Assembly: GCA_020636405.1 (NCBI GenBank)
Contig: JACJXW010000009.1
Coordinates: 62,001 to 126,000, forward strand
From: Lewinellaceae bacterium
GTDB taxonomy: Bacteria > Bacteroidota > Bacteroidia > Chitinophagales > Saprospiraceae
Direction of reading: 5' to 3'
Length of the DNA: 64,000 bases
Position numbers and translations under genes: made by a program. Positions within the stretch are counted from its first letter, which is position 1; every line of letters starts with the position of its first letter. Below the pieces are notes generated by a model that saw only the letters and a program-made list of their open reading frames with translations, had not been told where the DNA came from and ran no database searches. Shown one piece after another: positions 23,019-32,384 of the stretch.

Positions 23019-24521
23019 CTATTCTACCACCGAATTGCTCACAAACGCGATCCACTTCCCGTCCGGCGACCAGCTCGGCACGTTGATGGTGCCCTGCCCT
23101 CCGTACAGATAGGCGATCACCCGCGGGCGGCCGCCCTCCGCCGGCATTCTCCGGAGGTATACCTGTTTGTAGAAGGGGTGCTCTGCCGCCGGCACTTCAG
23201 GCAGGTAGGAGATGAAAACGAGCCACTTGCCATCCGGGGAGAAGTGGGGGAACCAGTTCTGGAAATCATCGTCGGTCAGTTGCTCCTGATCACTACCATC
23301 GGGCTTCATGCGCCACAATTCCATAGAGCCGGTGCGGGTGGAGTTGAAATAGATGTACTTCCCGTCCGGGCTGTATTCCGGGCCGTCGTCAAGCGTCGGT
23401 TCGTCGGTCAGCTGTACTTCCGGGCCGCTGCCGTCGGAAGGTATTTTGTAGATGTTGTAAATGCCGCCGCGCCCGCCAGTATAAGTGAGCCACTTGCCGT
23501 CCGGCGACCAGCCGTGAAGATAGCTGGGGCCAACGGGTGTGATGCGTTTCGGGACTCCGCCGGTGGCAGGCAGGGTATAGATCAGGGAACCGTATTCTTC
23601 CTCACCGCTGGAACTGCTAATGCCAAGCATCTTTCCGCCGAAGGAAAGCACATGGTCGTTGTTATTCCGGTTGACAAAGTCCGTGTTCAGCAATTCCGGG
23701 GCGCCGGTAGCCAGGGGAAAGCGGTAGATGAGGCCTTCGCTGTTGTAGATCAACGTCTTGCCGTCCGGCGTCCAGTTCGGCGCTTGCAGGGAGTTGGGCG
23801 CGGAATGGATCACCTGGCGCCGGTAATTGTCCATGTCCATCAGTTCGATGTGGCTGCCGATGTAATCCTGGTAAGGCCGGAAATCCGGTGCGGCAGGGAT
23901 GACGATGCGAACGTTGTCGAATTCGGCCTTTTCCACCACATCCGGATTGTGAGAGCAGATGAACAGCCCGGCGAGCAGCTTTTCGGGAAATTCAAAAAAA
24001 GGAACTTCCACCGTCCAGAAAGGGTCCCCGAAACGGGCAACGCTGAGCAGGAAGCTCTGTCCACGCCGTTCGAGTTGAATGACATCGGCCATTTTTACCG
24101 GAGCAATGACCTGTTCGACATTCGCTCCTGCCTGTCGGCGGAACTGTATGGCCGTCAGCCCGTCGCCATGAACGGCTGCGCTGACCATAGCCGCGCTGGT
24201 GTCCATAGCGGTGCGCACCATCCAGCCAAACTTGCGATGTGGGTCAACGCCTTCTCCGAGCAGCTTGCCGCGGGCCTGAAGGATGAAATCGCCGTTCACC
24301 TCCTTGTAGGCATAGTGGAATTCATCTTTAGTGAACCAGATATTGGCTCCTGAACCCGAAAGCTGGTAAGCCTGTGATCCGGGATCATAGGTGGTGCTGC
24401 CGGCATAGCGCACCGGCCCAACATCGCCGGTGTTGTCGAAAATACCGGCCGGCTTTTGTGCAAAAGTAAAGTAAGGCATCAGGCAAAGAGTGATAATGGT
24501 GAAGGGCAATTTACGTTTCAT
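23019..24521 (-). CDS. Secreted TolB-like propeller protein with N-terminal jelly-roll
   Basis: A 500-residue protein with a signal peptide (MKRKLPFTIITLCLMPYFTFAQ; start at 24521, since an upstream ATG adds 16 residues without a leader). Residues about 20-220 form a concanavalin-like/DUF1349-like domain (FTKDEFHYAYKEVNGDFILQARG ... LFICSHNPDVVEKAEFDNV). Residues about 240-500 contain five PD40/TolB repeats (WTPDGKTLIYNS, WSPDGKWLTYTG, YSPDGKYIYFNS, FSPDGKWLVFIS, WSPDGKWIAFVS). Probably periplasmic or surface-exposed. No catalytic residues seen. Confidence 0.85.
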   Translation of the reverse strand: MKRKLPFTIITLCLMPYFTFAQKPAGIFDNTGDVGPVRYAGSTTYDPGSQAYQLSGSGANIWFTKDEFHYAYKEVNGDFILQARGKLLGEGVDPHRKFGWMVRTAMDTSAAMVSAAVHGDGLTAIQFRRQAGANVEQVIAPVKMADVIQLERRGQSFLLSVARFGDPFWTVEVPFFEFPEKLLAGLFICSHNPDVVEKAEFDNVRIVIPAAPDFRPYQDYIGSHIELMDMDNYRRQVIHSAPNSLQAPNWTPDGKTLIYNSEGLIYRFPLATGAPELLNTDFVNRNNNDHVLSFGGKMLGISSSSGEEEYGSLIYTLPATGGVPKRITPVGPSYLHGWSPDGKWLTYTGGRGGIYNIYKIPSDGSGPEVQLTDEPTLDDGPEYSPDGKYIYFNSTRTGSMELWRMKPDGSDQEQLTDDDFQNWFPHFSPDGKWLVFISYLPEVPAAEHPFYKQVYLRRMPAEGGRPRVIAYLYGGQGTINVPSWSPDGKWIAFVSNSVVE

Positions 24522-24544
24522 GTTCTTAAGTTTTGATCCGCTGG

Positions 24545-24553
24545 CAAAAATTA
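24545..24553 (-). promoter_or_regulatory. Near-consensus -7 box before the TolB-like gene
   Basis: CCGTAATTTTTGCC on the minus strand is like the ahcY box CCGTAATTTTGC but with one extra T, 24 bases before the ATG. Confidence 0.3.
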
Positions 24554-24612
24554 CGGAATGGCGTTCCATTCCTCACTAACTCACGGGCTAATCTGGTAGG
24601 ATCCTGCAAATA

Positions 24613-27048
24613 CTATCTCGCCACCACCAGCGCCCGTGTTCCGATCCGTCCGCCACTTTCTACCTTTACCCAGTAGAGTCCCGCCGGCAGCCCTGCCGGC
24701 AGCCGGAACCGGGCGTTGTTGCTATTGAATTGCCGTATCTCCCGCCCTTCCATATCGAGCAGGGCCATTTGAGCTGTGCCGGAGAGGCTGGCCGGCAAGC
24801 TTAGGGTTATGTCCGCCTCCGAAGGAGCAGGGTTCGGAAAAATGTCGAATGAGAGGCCCTGGCGCGCTTCTTTGGTTGCCACCTGCGTATCGTCCACCAC
24901 GAAGGCTACATCCCATAGGAAGGAAGGAAGCGGGATCATCAGGTTTCCGCCGCTGGCCATCGCCTGGGCTTCGCCGGAGAGGGCCCCGGCCAACGGATCG
25001 TACCAGCGCACCGAGTAGGCGCCATCCTGAAAACCTTCTACCACTACCGAGGAGGGTGGGGTAGAGGCGGGTAGCCCATTGGCGGCTACATACTGGTGGT
25101 TGTAGCGATTGTTCAGCGCCCAGCCGGCAGCGATAGTTTTCGCTTCGGAAACGAGCACATAGGCGTCTATCTGTGAGCCGATCCCTTCGAAAGTGTAGGC
25201 GGAGATGGTGATCCAGTCTGTGCCCGTATTGTCTACTTTGATGGTGTGGGCTCCGGCGGGCACTACAATGGAATAGCTCGTGTTGGGAAGGGCGTTCTGT
25301 TGGAGCAAGAGGTTGCCGTCCAGCCAGATGGCAATGCGGGGGTTGGTTCCGGATTCATTGGCGGTCGTGACGGTAAATTCTCCGGTTTCCGGGTAGTTGA
25401 CGTTGAAGGTGGGCGGGCTGCGGTACTGGGTATTCCATTGCGACCCGTAGAGGAATTGCCCCAGGGCTGCTCCGGCTGGCGTTATCAGCCCGTTGGCATC
25501 GATCGACACCTGGCTTTCACCGATACCGCTCCAACCCAGGGAAGGGGTCAGGGCCAGGTCGCCGGGGGCGCCCGTGGCGTATGCCCTGGCCGGCGCCAGG
25601 TTTTCCAGAAGGAAGGGGATCTCGGGCGCTATCCGGGAGAGGCCGGAAAAGTGGTGATACAGGTTTCGGGGGTGGATGTAGTTGTCCCACCACCAGGTCA
25701 TGGCCGTGCCGAAAGCCCCGCTGAACAGCCCCCCCCAGAGGGAATTGTGGAGGTGGATGCCGTCGGGGTCCTGGTTGGCCAGGCTGGCGTTGCCGCCCAG
25801 GCCGAACTCGCCGTTGAGGGTGGGTTTCGCGAAAGCGTCGAGGTATGCTTGGTTGCCGTGGGCCAGGGCCCGCTCGATGTTGGGGATGTTGATGTAGGTA
25901 TGTGTTTGGGTGAAGCTTATGTCGGGATGTGACCAGACGTTTTCGTCGACGAGGTCATCCCCGTAGCTGGTGGTGATGAGATGTTGGTTGGGGTCAATGC
26001 TGTTCAGGTAATCCGTCATTTCGAAATGCCACTGGGCGACGAGGTCCATATTGGCCTGGAAATTGTCCGTCCAATGCACCTCGTTGAAGAGTTCCCAGCA
26101 GAGGATACTTCGGGCGTAGCCCCAGCGGGCCACGATGTATCGGTAGCGGTTTTTGGTATGTGCGCGGGCCTCTTCATTGGTGAAAAACTCCAGGGTATTC
26201 TGGCAGGGGCCGCCGTTGGCCACGTTATAGGGGCTGTCGTTCCAGTTGGGGTTTACCTGGGTGGAAACCGGGCCGTGGTGTTGCAGGGCGAGCATAATGT
26301 ACACGCCATTCTCTGCGCAGTAGTCGAATAGCCAGTCCTGGTAAAAGCAGTTGGTTTGTTTATAGCGGCGCAGGCCCTCGAAGCCGCTTCCGTTTTCCCA
26401 TTCGATACCCAGTCCCCAGTGAGCGTGCCAGAGGCGGAAGAAATTGCCGCCGTTGCCGATCAGCCCGTTCAGCCAGCTCTTGTAATTGAGGTAGGGATTG
26501 TTGTTCTGCCAGGCGATGTTCTCACCGATGGCGATGTATTGGACGCCGTCGTCGAATTGCAGGTAATTGGCCGGTGAGGTACGCAGGAAACCGTGGTTGG
26601 CCGGTGTGGCGGCGCCGGTACACTGGAAGGTGAAGGCTTCGGAAATTGCCGTTCCAGTAGCGTCGGACACAGAGGCGATAAAGGTCCATTCGCCGATTTC
26701 ATTCGGAGAAAATCGCAGGCGGAAACCACCCTGGCCCGCAGGGGTAAGGATGCCGGTGGTGGTGTTCAGGATGTAGTCCTGCATAAAAAATCCGTCTACG
26801 GCCGTTTCGGCGCCGGAAGGGGAGGTGAAGCTGCCCCTTAATGTGGCCTGGCTGTAATCGTATGGATTGGTGTAGGATGCTTCGAGGTTGATGGCGGCTT
26901 CAAACTTACCGTACTTTTCCACGGCCGGCGTCAATACCGAGACCTCGTGGATAACCGGAACCAGGCGTGGCCCTTCCGCATTGGCGGCAATGGCAAAAAA
27001 GACAAGAAAGAGCGGCCCCGCGAGTTTAGAAGGTATTTTTTTTTTCAT
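24613..27048 (-). CDS. DUF5060/GH5-like glycoside hydrolase with T9SS domain
   Basis: An 811-residue secreted glycosidase. Signal peptide (1-24, IAANAEG). DUF5060 beta-domain at about 28-145. TIM barrel at about 150-480: acid/base candidate ILCWELFNEVHW, nucleophile candidate TLNGEFGLGG, and several active-site tryptophans (WGGLFSGAFGTAMTWWWDN). Then a beta-domain resembling a carbohydrate-binding module (about 560-720) and a sorting domain (FDIFPNPAPSEADI to the end). The barrel resembles GH5-like clan A enzymes with DUF5060; exact family is not certain. The gene is divergent from susC, so a role in mannan or mixed hemicellulose attack is likely. The whole protein should be carried to the surface by the type IX system. 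Confidence 0.85.
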   Translation of the reverse strand: MKKKIPSKLAGPLFLVFFAIAANAEGPRLVPVIHEVSVLTPAVEKYGKFEAAINLEASYTNPYDYSQATLRGSFTSPSGAETAVDGFFMQDYILNTTTGILTPAGQGGFRLRFSPNEIGEWTFIASVSDATGTAISEAFTFQCTGAATPANHGFLRTSPANYLQFDDGVQYIAIGENIAWQNNNPYLNYKSWLNGLIGNGGNFFRLWHAHWGLGIEWENGSGFEGLRRYKQTNCFYQDWLFDYCAENGVYIMLALQHHGPVSTQVNPNWNDSPYNVANGGPCQNTLEFFTNEEARAHTKNRYRYIVARWGYARSILCWELFNEVHWTDNFQANMDLVAQWHFEMTDYLNSIDPNQHLITTSYGDDLVDENVWSHPDISFTQTHTYINIPNIERALAHGNQAYLDAFAKPTLNGEFGLGGNASLANQDPDGIHLHNSLWGGLFSGAFGTAMTWWWDNYIHPRNLYHHFSGLSRIAPEIPFLLENLAPARAYATGAPGDLALTPSLGWSGIGESQVSIDANGLITPAGAALGQFLYGSQWNTQYRSPPTFNVNYPETGEFTVTTANESGTNPRIAIWLDGNLLLQQNALPNTSYSIVVPAGAHTIKVDNTGTDWITISAYTFEGIGSQIDAYVLVSEAKTIAAGWALNNRYNHQYVAANGLPASTPPSSVVVEGFQDGAYSVRWYDPLAGALSGEAQAMASGGNLMIPLPSFLWDVAFVVDDTQVATKEARQGLSFDIFPNPAPSEADITLSLPASLSGTAQMALLDMEGREIRQFNSNNARFRLPAGLPAGLYWVKVESGGRIGTRALVVAR

Positions 27049-27437
27049 ACTGGAAGTGTATTGGGCTGTGGATTCGAAGATGCAGAATTTTTCCCTTATC
27101 CGGGCATTTCAGATCCCTATCCGCTAAATTATTTCCGCCAGCCTGAAACCGGACGCCCCCTTCCTTTCAAAAGCCGGGGGGCGATGTAACCTCCGGCGTC
27201 GAAAATCCCCTCTGTGCAACGAACAGCACCTTAATTTGGTCAGATCCCCCCCCTTCCCTGGGGCAGTTGAAGAATAAATTTGAAGGAAGCATGTCATTTT
27301 GATTTACTGGAGTTAGAAATTCTCCTTTGACAAATTTCGTGGGCCGGTTGGAAGCCCAAAAGTTAAAAGATAGCCGTGTCCCCGGCTTTTATCCGCACGG
27401 CTCACAGAAATCTGCCAAAGGGCCAAAACTATGATTT
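27049..27437 (+). promoter_or_regulatory. Divergent regulatory region of the mannan locus
   Basis: TAAATTTG at 27275-27282 on the plus strand is an exact -7 box and would give susC a leader of roughly 150 bases. Within the leader AGCCGTG (27372-27378) pairs with CACGGCT (27396-27402). CAGATCCC occurs twice (27110 and 27241 areas). TTTGACAAATT near 27327 is shared with the ahcY leader. No gene is seen. Confidence 0.5.
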
Positions 27438-30400
27438 ATGAAACGATTTAAGCGACTTTCCAATACCGGCAGGTGGCTGTGCCTTTCCCTGGCTCTTTTC
27501 CTGGCGCCTGGCCTGAATGCCCAGGTCCGCACCATCACCGGGACGGTCAGCTCTTCAGAAGGAGAACCTCTGATCGGCGCCACCATCCTGGTGCAGGATG
27601 CACCTAACCGGGGAACGATCACCGATTATGACGGCCGGTTCTCCATCGAAGCAGAGACGGGGGAATCTCTCCTGGCCTCTTACACCGGGTATGAGGCCAG
27701 GCGGGTCACCGTGACCGCCGAAAACACCCTGAATATCGTACTGGATGTGGCTTCCGAACTGCTGGACGAAATTGTGGTGATCGGTTACGGCACACAAAAG
27801 AAAAGCGACCTGACCGGCGCTGTTTCTTCCGTATCGGGCGACGAACTGCGGAGCACCATCACCACTAACATTGACCAGGCGCTGCAGGGGCGCGTCGCGG
27901 GGGTGCAGGTGACGCAGAACTCCGGCCAGCCCGGCGGCGCTGCTTCCATCCGCATTCGGGGCGCTAACTCCATCACAGGGTCGAGCGAACCTCTTTACGT
28001 CATCGACGGTATTCCCTTCCAGGGAGACGGCGCAGCAGTGGCCGGTTTCGACTGGGCGGGCGGGGCCAACGGCCAGAACCGGGTCAACCCGCTGTCTACC
28101 ATCAACCCCAACGACATCGTAAGCATCGAAGTGTTGAAGGACGCGTCGGCCACGGCGATCTACGGAGCGCGCGCCGCCAACGGCGTGGTGCTCATTACCA
28201 CCAAACGGGGCAAGGCGGGGGAGGCCAAGATCTCTTACAACGGATACTACGCCAACCAGGCGCTGCCCAACAAACTGGAAATGATGACCCTGCCCGAATA
28301 TGCTTCCTATCAGGTGCAGATCGCCAATGACCTCGACCGGCAGGTGAACCAGCGATACCTCGACCCCTCCCTCCTGGGTGCAGGTACCGACTGGCAGGAC
28401 GAAGTCTTCCGGGATGCCGGCATGCAGAGCCACCAGGTTTCCATCGCGGGAGGGAACGAGAATACCAAATACGCGGTTTCCGGCGGCTATTTCCAGCAGG
28501 ACGGCATCATTATCGGGTCCAATTTTGACCGCATCACCACCCGCGTCAACCTGGATAATCAGGTGAACAAATGGTTTAAGGCCGGGGCGAGCTTCGCCTA
28601 CGCCAAAACGAATGAGAAGATCACCCTCAACGACGGCGGCGACGGCGTCATTATGCAGGCCCTTGTCATGCCGCCGGACGTACCGGTGCGCGACTTCAAC
28701 GGCGAGTTCGCCGGGCCAGCCAGCAATACCTCCGACATCAGTTTCAATCCCGTGGGGGCGGCCCTGTTGCGCAACAATACCCTGGGCAGGCAGCGCCTCA
28801 TGGCCAATATTTTTGGCGAAGTGGACCTGTTCAAGGGGCTCAACTTCCGCTCGGAAATAGGGTTCGACGACAACCACTCCGTCAATAAATCCTTTCACCC
28901 GACCTACAACTGGGGCGTGCTGCAAAACAATGAGAACCAACTCCGCCAGCGCGAAGAAAGCAACTTCTTCTGGATCTGGAAAAACTACCTGACCTACAAC
29001 CTGGCCCTGGGAGAACGCCATGAGATCACCGCCCTGCTCGGCACCGAGGCCCAAAAATCTTCCTGGGAAGGCTCCCAGGTGACCAAGAAGGAGTTTTCCA
29101 GCAATGATATCCAGGTGCTCAGTGAAGGCAACGACATTACCTCCAGGACCAACGGATGGAAGGATGCCGCCTCCCTGGCGTCCTATTTCGGCCGCTTCAA
29201 CTATTCTTTTGACGGCAGGTACCTCCTCACCTTTACCCTGCGAGCGGACGGCTCCTCCAAATTCGGGCCGAACAACAAGTGGGGCTACTTCCCCTCCGGC
29301 TCAGTGGCCTGGCGCATCAGTAAGGAAGAGTTTATGAAATCCGTAGATGCCATTTATGACCTGAAACTGCGTGCCGGTTACGGCGAAGTAGGCAACCAGG
29401 CCATTGGCAATTACCTCTATGGCGCCTCCCTGCTCACTGTCAATACCCCATTCGGTACGGGCTATCGCCTGGAGAAGATCTCCAACCCCGACCTGAAATG
29501 GGAGGCTACCAAACAGTTCAACGCAGGCATGGACCTCTCCCTGTTCGACGGCCGCATCGACTTTACCATTGACCTTTATCAAAAGCAGACTTCCGACATG
29601 CTGCTCCAGTTGTCCATCCCGAGTTATCTGGGCGGCACCAACTGGAACGACATCCGCGCTCCCTTCGCCAATGTAGGCAGGCTGGAAAACAAGGGTTTTG
29701 ACCTCTCGCTGACGACCAGAAACGTGGCCGGCAGAAAATTCAACTGGACGACCAACCTTACTTTTTCCAGAAACGAGAACACGATCCTCGAGCTGGACGA
29801 CGACGCCCGTGTCTACTGGCGCAACCTGTACTGGTACAGTGAATTCCAAACCGCTACCCGGACCAGCGTGGGCCTGCCCATCGGGATGTTCTACGGCTAT
29901 ATTGCCGATGGCCTTTTCAAAGACCAGGATGACATCCTGAACCATGCCGTGCAGGTGAGTGACGGCAACATCACTGCCGAAAACCCCAACGGGCGCAACC
30001 TGGTGAGCAAGACCCAGGGCGTATGGATCGGCGATATGAAATTCAAAGACCTCAACGGCGACGGCGTCGTCAATGTCGATGACCAAACCATTATTGGAGA
30101 CCCCAACCCGGATTTCACCTTCGGGTTCAACAACAACTTCAGCTACGGGCCATTTGACCTGACGGTTTACCTCAATGGCTCCTACGGCGCCGAAGTGCTC
30201 AACTATTCGAGGGTGGTCATTGAAGGGCAGTCCAGTGTGTTCAACAACCAGGCCGCCACGGTCGCCGGCCGCGCCCAGATCGGGCTGATCGACCCCAATG
30301 GGCCGGACGACAGCCCTGAGAATGTCTTCCTGATCAATCCGGACGGAAATATTCCCCGGCCATCTACCAACGACAACAACCGCAACAACCGCATGTCGGA

Positions 30401-30662
30401 CCGTTTTATCGAGGATGGCTCCTACCTGCGCATCCAGAACGTGCGGCTGAGTTATACCCTACCTTCGGTATTGACCAGGAAGGCCCGGATCGAGAGGATG
30501 AAGTTCTACGTCAATGCTCAGAACCTTTACACCTTCACCAACTATTCCGGTTACGATCCCGAGATCGGCGCTTTCAACCAGGACCCCCTGCTTCAGAATG
30601 TGGATATGGGCCGCTATCCGTCGCCCCGATTATTCACTTTCGGAGTGGACGTTGATTTTTAG
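27438..30662 (+). CDS. susC: SusC/RagA-type TonB-dependent outer membrane transporter
   Basis: A 1074-residue outer-membrane transporter that imports glycan pieces. Signal peptide (1-28, GLNAQVR), carboxypeptidase-regulatory-like domain (about 30-110, GTVSSSEGEPLIGATILVQD), plug domain (IGYGTQKKSDLTGAVSSV, then RIRGANSITGSSEPLYVIDG), and a 22-strand barrel to the C-terminus ending in a phenylalanine (FGVDVDF). This is the usual SusC architecture. It is the first gene of the mannan locus and must pair with the SusD encoded immediately downstream. Target inferred from the neighbouring GH26/GH130/epimerase as beta-mannan oligosaccharide. Confidence 0.95.
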   Translation: MKRFKRLSNTGRWLCLSLALFLAPGLNAQVRTITGTVSSSEGEPLIGATILVQDAPNRGTITDYDGRFSIEAETGESLLASYTGYEARRVTVTAENTLNIVLDVASELLDEIVVIGYGTQKKSDLTGAVSSVSGDELRSTITTNIDQALQGRVAGVQVTQNSGQPGGAASIRIRGANSITGSSEPLYVIDGIPFQGDGAAVAGFDWAGGANGQNRVNPLSTINPNDIVSIEVLKDASATAIYGARAANGVVLITTKRGKAGEAKISYNGYYANQALPNKLEMMTLPEYASYQVQIANDLDRQVNQRYLDPSLLGAGTDWQDEVFRDAGMQSHQVSIAGGNENTKYAVSGGYFQQDGIIIGSNFDRITTRVNLDNQVNKWFKAGASFAYAKTNEKITLNDGGDGVIMQALVMPPDVPVRDFNGEFAGPASNTSDISFNPVGAALLRNNTLGRQRLMANIFGEVDLFKGLNFRSEIGFDDNHSVNKSFHPTYNWGVLQNNENQLRQREESNFFWIWKNYLTYNLALGERHEITALLGTEAQKSSWEGSQVTKKEFSSNDIQVLSEGNDITSRTNGWKDAASLASYFGRFNYSFDGRYLLTFTLRADGSSKFGPNNKWGYFPSGSVAWRISKEEFMKSVDAIYDLKLRAGYGEVGNQAIGNYLYGASLLTVNTPFGTGYRLEKISNPDLKWEATKQFNAGMDLSLFDGRIDFTIDLYQKQTSDMLLQLSIPSYLGGTNWNDIRAPFANVGRLENKGFDLSLTTRNVAGRKFNWTTNLTFSRNENTILELDDDARVYWRNLYWYSEFQTATRTSVGLPIGMFYGYIADGLFKDQDDILNHAVQVSDGNITAENPNGRNLVSKTQGVWIGDMKFKDLNGDGVVNVDDQTIIGDPNPDFTFGFNNNFSYGPFDLTVYLNGSYGAEVLNYSRVVIEGQSSVFNNQAATVAGRAQIGLIDPNGPDDSPENVFLINPDGNIPRPSTNDNNRNNRMSDRFIEDGSYLRIQNVRLSYTLPSVLTRKARIERMKFYVNAQNLYTFTNYSGYDPEIGAFNQDPLLQNVDMGRYPSPRLFTFGVDVDF

Positions 30663-30698
30663 GTGATTTGGGATTTCCTAACGTTAAAATCGATCAAG

Positions 30699-32351
30699 AT
30701 GAAAAATATATTCAAATACCTGTTGTTGCTGGCCCTTGCCCTGGCTTCCTGCACCAAGGAATTCCTTGAAATTGAACCCGTGGACCGGCTTACGGCAGAT
30801 AACTTCTTCAAAACGGAAGGAGAGATCAAGGCGGCCACCGCCGCCCTGTACGGATTTCCATGGTTTGATTACAACGACAAGTTCGCCTGGTGCGCCGGCG
30901 ATGCTATGGCGGGCGACCTTTATCACAACTGGGACCAGGAAGGGCAGTTTTTCTATTTCTCCTTCAACTCCGGCAATGCTCACCTTTCTTCCGGATGGAA
31001 GGGGCTGTTCCGGGTTGTTTCCTACGCCAACTCGGTCATCAACGACATGCCCCGGGCTGCGGAAGGCAACGTGCCCCAGGAAGTGATCGATGAGGCATTG
31101 GGCGAAGCTCGTTTCGTTCGGGCCATGGCCTATTACCTGCTCTCCGAATACTGGGGGGAGGTGCCGATCGTGGAGAACTCAACGGAGATCGTGGTCAGCA
31201 ACGAATTCTTTTTGCCGAAAAACACCCGGGCCAGCGTGCTGGAGTTCATTCGCCGGGATCTGGAGTTCGCCGCTCAGAACCTTCCGGCTTCCGATACTCC
31301 CGGACGGGTGACGAAGTGGTCGGCACTGGGGCTGCTCGCCAAAGTACACCTCACGATCGCGTCCAGCCTGAACGGGCCGGAGTCGGGCAAGAATTTCGAA
31401 CTGGCCAAACAGTTCGCCGCCGAAGTGATCACCAACAGCGGCTTGTCTCTGCTACCGAACTACGCGGACATTTTCCGGTACGACAACAACAACAATGAAG
31501 AGTCGCTCTTCGCCCTGCAGTGGATGGAAGGCTCCTACGCCATCGGCAACAGCCGCCAGGCCAACTGGGCGCGCAGCAGCCTCATCACCGGCAATACCGA
31601 GGCCTGGGGCGGATACAAGAGCATGACCTATGATTTCATCCGGCACATGGATGGGGGCGACCGGCGGCAGCCTGCTATCTATATGGCCAATGGCAACCAC
31701 TATCCGGAGATCAGGAAAAGCGATGGAGGGTATACCTATTACATCATTCATCGCGACCCCAACGATCCGAACACGGTGCTGGAAGGCGCTTCCGCCACCC
31801 TCAACAACCTGAAAAAGTACATTATCGGCAGTAATGAAGATACCGACGGAGGTGTATCCACCGGGCAGGCCACCCGCATCAATCAGATCCTGCTGCGCCT
31901 GGCGGATGTTTATCTGGTTTATGCCGAGGCGGCCCTCGGCGCTCAGGCTTCCACTTCCGACCCGACGGCCCTGCAATACTTCAACGCCATTCGCAACCGG
32001 GCGAACCTGCCGCCGAAGTCGAGCATCACCTTCCTGGATATTCTGAAGGAGAGGCGCATTGAGTTCGCCCTGGAGAGCATCAACTGGTTCGATATCAAAC
32101 GCTATTACTACCGCGACCCGGCAGGGGCTGTGGAATACCTCAACGCTATGCAACGGGAGGTGACGTTTTACCGCGACAATGGCCCCAATGCAGCCGATGA
32201 AAATTCCATCGAGGGTTACATCATGCAGGAACCCTCCAACCCGATCACGATCCAGGAGGCGCAGATGTGGTTGCCTATACCCGCAGCCGAGGTCGTGGCC
32301 AACCCGCTGCTGGCGCCGGATGTGCCGGCCGAGGAGTATATTTTTAAGTGA
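30699..32351 (+). CDS. susD: SusD/RagB-like glycan-binding lipoprotein
   Basis: A 550-residue surface lipoprotein forming the lid of the SusC transporter. The start at 30699 gives MKNIFKYLLLLALALASC with a lipobox cysteine; an in-frame GTG at 30663 adds 12 residues with no leader value. The SusD fold is recognised by EFLEIEPVDRLTADNFF at the N-terminus, EARFVRAMAYYLLSEYWGEVPIV, and RLADVYLVYAEAALG, LKERRIEFALESINWFDIKRY near the C-terminus. It starts 36 bases after the susC stop. Confidence 0.95.
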   Translation: MKNIFKYLLLLALALASCTKEFLEIEPVDRLTADNFFKTEGEIKAATAALYGFPWFDYNDKFAWCAGDAMAGDLYHNWDQEGQFFYFSFNSGNAHLSSGWKGLFRVVSYANSVINDMPRAAEGNVPQEVIDEALGEARFVRAMAYYLLSEYWGEVPIVENSTEIVVSNEFFLPKNTRASVLEFIRRDLEFAAQNLPASDTPGRVTKWSALGLLAKVHLTIASSLNGPESGKNFELAKQFAAEVITNSGLSLLPNYADIFRYDNNNNEESLFALQWMEGSYAIGNSRQANWARSSLITGNTEAWGGYKSMTYDFIRHMDGGDRRQPAIYMANGNHYPEIRKSDGGYTYYIIHRDPNDPNTVLEGASATLNNLKKYIIGSNEDTDGGVSTGQATRINQILLRLADVYLVYAEAALGAQASTSDPTALQYFNAIRNRANLPPKSSITFLDILKERRIEFALESINWFDIKRYYYRDPAGAVEYLNAMQREVTFYRDNGPNAADENSIEGYIMQEPSNPITIQEAQMWLPIPAAEVVANPLLAPDVPAEEYIFK

Positions 32352-32384
32352 TGGGACAGTGGATCCTGATAAAAAACTGAAAAG

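Noticed and set aside
27555..29054. 499-codon open frame antisense to susC
   Set aside because: Shadow of the GC-rich susC sequence; no leader, no domain.
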